In this document: positions 57,610 to 64,000 of the stretch, one piece after another
How positions within the stretch are numbered: position 1 is the first letter of the stretch
Layout of the letters: each line of letters begins with the position of its first letter
DNA from: Siphonodentalium dalli
Lineage: Eukaryota > Mollusca > Scaphopoda > Gadilida > Siphonodentaliidae
Length of the DNA: 64,000 nt
Reading direction: 5' to 3'
Assembly (NCBI GenBank): GCA_032622095.1
Contig: CP136068.1
Location: 123,941,989 to 124,005,988, forward strand
Translations under genes and position numbers: made by a program
Notes under the pieces: generated by a model
Database searches by the model: none
What the model saw: only the letters and a program-made list of their open reading frames with translations
Told to the model about the DNA's origin: nothing

Positions 57610-58041
57610 CTAAAATATATTCCAAAACGGTGTCGTACTGAATCGGCTCAATGTATCGGCCAAAGCAGCGCCATCTAGGTTTGCCTGGCTGCATTCAAAC
57701 ATTGTACATGGCAGGGGTTCTCCGACTGTCTTGTTGAAGTTTACTGACCTACATCCGGTGTACCTTGCCCAGAAAGACGCGCATTCTATCTTTGATCTGA
57801 GAGTGACGCTTGTTATTTTATCACAGCTGTTGCAACTCCGGCCTCCTCTGGCGCGTCCGGTCCACGACGGAACGCTGTTTGCTAAAGCACAGGACAATAG
57901 CAACAGGATTAAACCTGAACCCAGTGTGACCCTATAAATCAGACCTGGGGCCTGTACTATGGAATTACAATTGCCGTGTTTGGACACGTGTAGAAGGTTA
58001 TGTGGGGTACACAGAAGGTGTCGATTACCATATACCTCCAC
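57610..58041 (-). CDS. Cysteine-containing ORF of unknown nature
   Basis: 143 codons on the minus strand in a GC-richer patch. An internal hydrophobic stretch (GLILLLLSCALANSVPSW) could be a signal peptide if translation began later than the first ATG. It is followed by CNSCDKITS and several cysteines. The plus strand has GGGGCCTGTACTATGG, similar to words common in interspersed repeats, so the patch may instead be an old repeat. Not recognised. Confidence 0.2.
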   Translation of the reverse strand: MEVYGNRHLLCTPHNLLHVSKHGNCNSIVQAPGLIYRVTLGSGLILLLLSCALANSVPSWTGRARGGRSCNSCDKITSVTLRSKIECASFWARYTGCRSVNFNKTVGEPLPCTMFECSQANLDGAALADTLSRFSTTPFWNIF

Positions 58042-59404
58042 TCTTATTCTTACAGCGAAAAGCCGACTTCTTGCAACGCCTCATTTACATGCATGGTGAG
58101 TCATTGGTGACCAATAAAATAATAGGTTTACCACATGTGACTTGATTGACCAATGAAAAAAATATTCATCGGAGACACCCATTGATCTGTTATCGCTAGA
58201 GCATGGGTATTCCGTGATCAATTGTATTAGTGGTAATCGGTATCCTTTAAATACTCGCTCAGTTAGTACGCCGCAACCGTTCGTGCGTTGTGTTATATGT
58301 CAACAATGGTTATCGTCTGTTCCAACAATTCACGTTTTAAGATGTATTTCAATTTCTAGTTGGGTTGTCATGCAAAATCGCTGGAGTATTATATTGAATA
58401 TCATTCTGATCAAACCCAATCACCAATCGGTAATGCGCACATGGGTATAATCTACTCTATTACAATACAGTGGTCCATTGCACTTCACGCCTCCCGTGTA
58501 CCTCCCATAACCTTGTAATACGGCAATTGTAATTCCAATGGTACAATTTATTATTGTCCAGATGACAGTCGACATCACTAAACTATAATGTTAGTGGTAG
58601 CAACACAACCACTGTGCAGTACCTTGTCTAAAGGATACAACAGCTATGTGAGGTTTGCTTGGTCTTACTGGTTGATAATTACACGATATATATAGGACTT
58701 TGTTTCTAAAACGTAATTGCAGTTCACAGTATTGTTGACCGTTGTCGGAACATTTCGTTTACGTCGTACATTTGCGCTTCGTGATCAATAGCAAATTATA
58801 AACCAAGGTCAAAACATGTCCGCGTGTTCATGTACTACACGGAGCACATTCGAGTTGTTTGTTGTTGTGCTGTAGTTGTTAAGTCGGTCAAATACACCCA
58901 ATATATTTATTGAAGTTCGATCAGGAGTGTATGGCAGTGTAAGAGTTAATGACACAGTCCAGTTTGTTTTGGTTTAATTGGATCAAGTCCATGTATGCCA
59001 GAGTGGTCACTCACTGCGCTAAGCGCGTGTGAGTCTTTTCGCACGGCTGATTTCGTATCGACTTAAGACTCTACTTCGGATTTTGTAGTTTATACCCCCC
59101 ACCCACCCGCAACATAACTATACAGAATATGCACCAAAGAGCTGAAGAGTTGTAAAATTGTAAAATTATATAAAGTTTTCGAAATGTATTATTATTATTG
59201 AATTGTTGGTGAACGATATATATCTACACATCCCGATTTGCATTAAAGTTCATATATTTCGTACCATACATTCTTTGTCGTTATTCCATAAATAATTTAT
59301 GTTCGGTCGAGCCCGGCGAGTTAGAACATAACTTGACAACCCGTTAATTTAGAAGGGAAGGTGCACAGTTTTTCGTTCGACCAACCATCTATATAGAATC
59401 TCCA
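58042..59404. other. Non-coding stretch, no gene seen
   Basis: No ORF with recognisable content. Confidence 0.35.
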
Positions 59405-59535
59405 ACGAGTTATGTTGGGATATAAGATTTTATGAAACGAGTTTGAAATTTGATTCACAACGAGTCGTAGACGAGTTGCGAATCAAACTTATTAATCGAG
59501 TTTCATAAAAACAATTGTCCCAACATAACGAGTTG
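59405..59535. repeat. Imperfect palindrome, ~60-bp arms
   Basis: ACGAGTTATGTTGGGA on the left pairs with TCCCAACATAACGAGTT on the right. TTTTATGAAACGAGTTTGA pairs with the inner right arm TCGAGTTTCATAAAA. A MITE-like foldback. Confidence 0.78.
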
Positions 59536-59954
59536 AAGATCTTGTATATCACATGGAAAACACAAGAGCTTAATTAATTTTTAACAAAACAAAATCCTTA
59601 AAAATAGCTTTAAATTCATACATTTACATCGTTGGCTGAGACGCTTCACAACCGTACGCCAGTATTGCGCGCTCATGACTGCAGCGAAAAATATAGTCCC
59701 CAATTTGCCTCTTTGGACAAGAATTTTGCTTTGATGAACAAATCAATCATTTTGTATTGTCTGGTTTTTGGTGTCATGCGCGGCTTTTCAAAATAGTATT
59801 AATCCGCCTAATCTATGTAAAGTAATTTTATTGGCGTACTGCCAAATTGGCGGGAAGCACGCGCTTATTAGTCACTAGTAAGATATACATTATGTGATAT
59901 AAGGAAATATGTAATGCCTTTTTAAAGGATATAATAGGGGTTTCATGTGATATT

Positions 59955-59957
<3 letters not shown>

Positions 59958-60040
<83 letters not shown>
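59958..60040. repeat. (TA)n microsatellite, ~41 units
   Basis: An uninterrupted AT alternation of about 83 bp, directly abutting GGGCGCCTCGCAGTTATAAG, which resembles the right half of the hairpin module. Confidence 0.95.
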
Positions 60041-60043
<3 letters not shown>

Positions 60044-60182
60044 CGCCTCGCAGTTATAAGTCAATACATTGGCCTAACAATATTTACTTTGACCTTGTAA
60101 ACCAGTGCATTATGTTATATATGGAAGCCATTGGAGGACTCCCTCTGGAAGACCAGCGCAGCTCCCGTCGCGAAAGGGTTAA
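60041..60182. mobile_element. Eroded TTAA-type MITE, probable family D
   Basis: GCGCCTCGCAGTTATAAGTC and ACATTGGCCTAACAA resemble the right half of the hairpin module and its border. The element ends, read inverted, TTAACCCTTTCGCGACGGGA, a TTAA/CCCTTT end unlike those of families B and C. The left end cannot be found; the (TA)n expansion stands where it should be. Confidence 0.5.
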
Positions 60183-60240
60183 CCGGGAGTTTTGTCTAAA
60201 CAGTTCAAACGATCACATATGATCGAGAACGTTTTTAGTT

Positions 60241-60470
60241 TCGTAGCACAATAACATCAAATAATTAATTTGTATTGGCGACAACTTTGGTGTTTCGGTG
60301 GGCTGGCAAGCAGAAAATTAGTTCAGGAGATTTTTTTGTATTAATTTAGTGTAGAATCTGGTGCGAGATCTTTGAATTCGTTTGGCTGGTAAGCGGAAAA
60401 TTAACTCGGGGAGATTTTATTAATTTGGTGTCGAATCTGGTATCCTAATCCTAATAAGTTAGATAAGATA
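60241..60470. repeat. Two ~83-bp direct repeats
   Basis: GGCTGGCAAGCAGAAAATTA near 60302 and GGCTGGTAAGCGGAAAATTA near 60384. Each is followed by a GGAGATTTT and TTAATTT.GTGT.GAATCTGGT stretch. Confidence 0.7.
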
Positions 60471-60547
60471 CATTGGAATAAATTATTAATTTGGAGGGGT
60501 GTTCGGGTAATAAAAGCAGACGACAGGCATACAAGCAGATAATGAGT

Positions 60548-60780
60548 TTTTTACCCTGTGCCAATGCATTCTCTTATATATGCGAGTCGACCATAGGTCG
60601 CCTCGCATATATAAGGGAATGCATTGGCCTAACAATGTTTTACAATTTTAATAATTTTTTCTTGTATTTTTTAACAATTTTATAATTTCACCCATACAGA
60701 GCCCCAGACAAACATGAGCAGACGACACTCTTCTATATGCTTCTATATATGTGTGGGGCTCCCTGCAGGGTAATGGATGT
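60548..60780. mobile_element. Truncated family A MITE
   Basis: Starts near TTTTTTACCCTGTG, holds one hairpin (60561-60627), and continues with the family A middle section (CACCCATACAGAGCCCCAGA, GTGTGGGGCTCCCTGCAGGG). It breaks off at AATGGATGTTCC. The right half with the second hairpin and both outer ends are missing. Confidence 0.8.
60561..60627. repeat. 67-bp hairpin module, copy 10
   Basis: Forward polarity. One extra change in the right arm (AAGGGAATGC). Confidence 0.9.
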
Positions 60781-61741
60781 TCCATCCACACAACTGGAAC
60801 GTCCGACGATCTCGTCGGCACCTAATAACGACCCCAGTTTGAAGTTTGCCGTTTTAAAATTTTAACATCTCTTTTGCGACTCATGTCCCTTTGACCATGT
60901 TTAAATTTGGTTTTAATCACTAAAAAGACACATAGTTATATATATCTCGAAAAATGTACGGCGCCCACAATCAAAGCTACTCTAATCCACATTATCGGAG
61001 ACGTGGATGGGGAGAATTTGCCTGTGAAGAAATACGAAACACAAAAGATTCATAGAATGAAATCGGCTTTTTCATAATTGGAAAGATGCACAATTGAATC
61101 GTTAATAAATTATTAAATGAATTACTGTGTTGGGTCAAACATCGCAAGCGGAAAAAATGTCCACCCTATTCATAATACATGAACAACCAGTCATGATTGT
61201 TCTTCTTCAAAACCGTTATATCTACCAGATTCTAGCATTCGGAATGTTAGTTCTTTTCTATTGATGCGCACACATGCACCACGATGACTGGTCAAACCGG
61301 TTATAACAGAAAGACGTCTTGTCATGCTCAATGCATGTGCTATCTATACAACTTAACCTGTCGATCACAGAAGAGGAGATCACAACAAAATATAGCAACC
61401 AAAAACAGATAAGCTCTGATAAGGTCGCATATTTAATTATGTACTCATGCACATGTTAAAGAGTCCGTGTTCCCTGTGTCCACACGACACCGGAGGCAGT
61501 TAGTGTGTTTATGCTACAGTAGGTGCATATAGCAGACTTTTTCGAAGACGTTGAGACTTTCCCCAATAGGAACCTTCTCATGTACATGGCTGTTATGCTG
61601 CAGTTAACGGAGGCCATTGTCAATTTGATAAACTCACATTTTTCTTCGAAAGGGGCAATTCATATTTTAAAACATGAATATATTACGGATATATACTTCG
61701 ACGTAATATATAACCGATTTAATATATACAGGATATCTATA
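60781..61741. other. Non-coding stretch, no gene seen
   Basis: No recognisable gene. A short minus-strand ORF (61258-61452) has no known domain. Confidence 0.3.
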
Positions 61742-61884
61742 GTGTTTTGAGTGGATACCGAAAATCATTTCATGAGTGGCCGAGACATTTTTATATTTTT
61801 CGCGAATGGCTTGCCACAAGCTGAAAATAAACAATTGTCGCGCGGTCACGAATGAGATAATTTTCGGTTTCCACTTAAAAACAA
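61742..61884. repeat. Imperfect palindrome, ~45-bp arms
   Basis: GTTTTGAGTGGATACCGAAA on the left pairs with TTTTCGGTTTCCACTTAAAA on the right, and the pairing continues inward (TCATGAGTGGCCG with CGGTCACGAATGA). Confidence 0.75.
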
Positions 61885-62409
61885 TATATTTTATTTTTGA
61901 TATACGCGTGCTGTGCATACAAGTTTAACATTTGTAAAGGCAACCCAGCTTTAGCTTACCTCACGATTGAGCTTATTGCTGTAATTTATCACTATTGTAT
62001 TTCAAAATGCACCACAACGGAACCCCGTGTGGGCCCGGTGTAGAATGGGACTACCGCCCTACTGCGAGAGGTAAAAAATAACCTAATATGGCACCCTGTT
62101 TGTCGTGGGGTGCATCCGCTGATGTGTGATATAGGAGTCCTGGATGTACTAGGGCGGCCGTATCACGTGAGGCATCGACCTGCGGATGCGACTTAGCTCG
62201 TGGTCCTCTTTGGTCCTATATCTGTTCAAGACGGGTGGTTGAGTTGACCCGGCTCAATCAATCGGCTAATCACGCCTTTCCACGGTGTTTCAGATACAAA
62301 AAATTGTATATGTTGCATTGCTCGTCTGAACTTTGAAGTATTGTTTTCTCTTTTTCACGTATGATGTTTCTGTTCTCTCCTGTCTCTGTTGTGTTCGCCC
62401 AGATGATTA

Positions 62410-62634
62410 TTGAGTGTTGAATCTTGTTTTGTGCATGCCTATCTCACCGTGAATGGTACCGGAAGGCTGCTATATGCAGTGGCTAAACGGGTCACGCTTC
62501 AGCTATGCACCAGTCGTTGGTCCCAATTCGATGACTCGCCAATTTCCAATGATGATGTGGTATTCCCTCAATACTTGGTTCTTGGTTTTGACCCAAATGT
62601 GAACAGACCTTCTATCTTTGTCATTGACAATTGA
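62410..62634 (+). pseudogene. ORF1 fragment, N-terminal part
   Basis: The end of this frame, FPQYLVLGFDPNVNRPSIF, resembles the FPRFLV..G.DP....LSPF segment at the start of the RRM-like region in LINE ORF1 proteins. It stops at 62634. Homology continues in another frame (GQLKYVNPIRTG, then VTPHKTLNSIAELC near 62790) with further stops. Confidence 0.5.
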
Positions 62635-62867
62635 CAAAACGCTATAAAGCATTGCCGGACAATTGAAATATGTTAATCCAATCAGGACTGGGCCAATAAG
62701 TCGCTCTCTTTTGATTAAATGTTGAAAGAAAGTTCCATCCGATGCTCTGCTGCAGTTAACATATATTGCACAGACACCAGTGTTGGTTACTCCTCACAAG
62801 ACATTGAATAGTATAGCAGAGTTGTGTAGCGCAACCCGCGATATCTGATTCTTCGAAATCAGAAATA

Positions 62868-63464
62868 TTGGCGGAGTTGGCACCACAGGGAGGTACAGAA
62901 GTCCGTAGATTTACAAAGACTGTTGATGGACTAAGAGTTCCTCTGGATAGTTATCTTCTGACCTTCAATCTGCGACATCCACCGACATTGAAGGATGGGT
63001 ACATGAAGGTAGATATAAGTACCTATGTTCCAAATCCAATTTTAAATGCCAGGGCTATGGAACATTGTAAAAGTAAAGTAACTTTTTGTGAACGCTGTTC
63101 TGTTTCTGGTCATGATCATAAGGATTGTACAAATCCTAAACAAAATTTCGAACTGTCAAGGTTCACATGCTGCAACGGATCGTTCATGTCCCATATGGGA
63201 CTATTAATTCAAGACACAAAGGATGTAAGACATTTATCGTACATGGGTGCTAAGAAATTAGTTGGTGCCAGACCATCAATATATCAAGTCACATACTCGG
63301 CTGTCGTTTCTAAGAAATGGTATGTTGATGCCAGCACTCAGACAGAGAGTCATCAAACAAAACTCCTCAGTATATCACTATCAACACAAGTTCAAAAGAA
63401 TGATATTACTCCTGCTCCGGAACCTGTCACACAGGCAATGGATACAGCTACTGCCGTTTTTTAA
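62868..63464 (+). pseudogene. ORF1 fragment with one zinc knuckle
   Basis: The opening LAPQGGTEVRRFTKTVDG and SYLLTFN..HPPTLKDGYMKV through YVPNPI match the segment that precedes the zinc knuckles in LINE ORF1 proteins. One knuckle is intact (CERCSVSGHDHKDC, C-x2-C-x4-H-x4-C). The first and third have lost cysteines. The frame ends in a TAA at a run of seven T (63462-63464), followed by TGA at 63468, after which the same frame is open again. Confidence 0.65.
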
Positions 63465-63470
63465 GTTTGA

Positions 63471-64000
63471 GACCACACTCAGAAAGATGATCTTATTGTT
63501 CCAAAACATACATCTCCAAGGTATGTCAAGTCGTTTGACTCTCAAAAGCAGAGTTTGAGCATTGCATTTTTAAAGATAGATAAGATGCTTCGAGATAAAG
63601 GGCAAACTTTGTATGAATGGGGCAAAGACTCCCATATAAGTGTGTGGAGGGATGCTGGCTTTTGGGTGAGGGATCACCTACTGAGTCAACCACCCGATTA
63701 TCAACATGATGAATTGGTCAAGACTCACGGCAGATTCATCAGATATTATAAACATCTTACAATCATCCAAAAAGTGACGTTGTCAGCTATTCTAAATATT
63801 TCGATATGCAGATGTCTTAATAAATTATTTATATTTGATGAAACATTTCATGTATGTTTTATATTTGCTGTTTTCAAAGCAGTATTGCTAACGGTTTTGA
63901 TATTCTGTTTTATATGTGTTTATATAATAGTCAGTTTCTTAATTGTTCTGGCCCCAATCGAGCACTCATTTTGGGTGTTTTTTATTTGTATATATTTTGT
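63471..64000 (+). pseudogene. ORF1 continuation with hydrophobic tail, open to the edge
   Basis: Same frame as the preceding fragment, open for 176 codons. DSQKQSLSIAFLKIDKMLRD and GQTLYEWGKDSHISVWRDAG lead to HLLSQPPDYQHDELVKTHGR. The last ~70 residues are strongly hydrophobic (VCFIFAVFKAVLLTVLIFCF and on). Whether that tail is real ORF1 or AT-rich read-through cannot be told here. Confidence 0.45.

Larger units (their letters stand above)
62005..64000 (+). mobile_element. Decayed non-LTR retrotransposon, 5' leader and ORF1 (runs off the edge)
   Basis: The leader seems to start near CACCACAACGGAACCCCGTG and is richer in G and C than its surroundings. The ORF1-like region then follows in pieces to the window edge. 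ORF2 would lie beyond 64000. The family differs from both other LINEs; layout and motifs resemble I/Jockey-group ORF1 proteins. Confidence 0.65.

Noticed and set aside
59947-60222. ORF beginning with many Tyr-Ile repeats
   Set aside because: Direct read-through of the (TA)n tract; not a protein.

Overview
The window is eukaryotic nuclear DNA. It is AT-rich, its exons are short and flanked by GT/AG splice sites, coding density is low, and it carries non-LTR retrotransposons, SINE-like pieces, satellites and many short inverted-repeat elements. The mix of six-cysteine EGF-like exons, a CR1-like LINE with a 2A-like N-terminus and a Jockey-like LINE suggests an invertebrate animal, perhaps a marine lophotrochozoan such as a mollusc. 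That assignment is an inference; nothing here fixes the species.

Layout. 1-1395 is a diverged minisatellite that flips orientation near 840-970, like a foldback element cut by the window edge. 2226-3525 is an eight-unit 162-bp satellite, followed to 5240 by an older satellite built of ~50-bp monomers. A CR1-like LINE (5253-9186, minus) lies between 12-bp target-site duplications and is broken by one stop codon. 9199-13450 holds further repeats. A 31-unit, 82-bp minisatellite fills 13890-16500. A four-exon minus-strand gene for a protein with two ubiquitin-like domains occupies 16708-21180, and all three of its introns carry inverted-repeat elements. 21565-23550 is a run of MITE-like elements, including a very GC-rich one. 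24600-33400 holds a dead LINE fragment, tandem repeats, a SINE-like sequence split by a hAT-type element, and a few weak coding candidates. A minus-strand gene with six recognised exons for six-cysteine EGF-like modules spans 34059-41693. 41990-49950 is mostly non-coding with local duplications. 49971-52163 holds two more double-palindrome MITEs. A full-length, apparently intact Jockey-like LINE (two ORFs, 12-bp target-site duplication) sits at 52897-57575. The right end has palindromes, a (TA)n tract and the 5' part of another, decayed LINE (about 62005 to the edge).

The most unusual structure is a 67-bp hairpin module (32-bp arms, ATA loop, one conserved mismatch). It recurs nine times nearly unchanged, plus eroded forms, inside MITE-like elements whose outer ends belong to at least three and probably four different terminal-repeat families, most flanked by TTAA. 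Two of these elements sit in introns of the ubiquitin-like gene, one making up about nine tenths of its intron. No complete operon-like or defence system is visible. The host genes seen are the ubiquitin-like gene and the EGF-like gene; most of the rest is mobile or satellite DNA.
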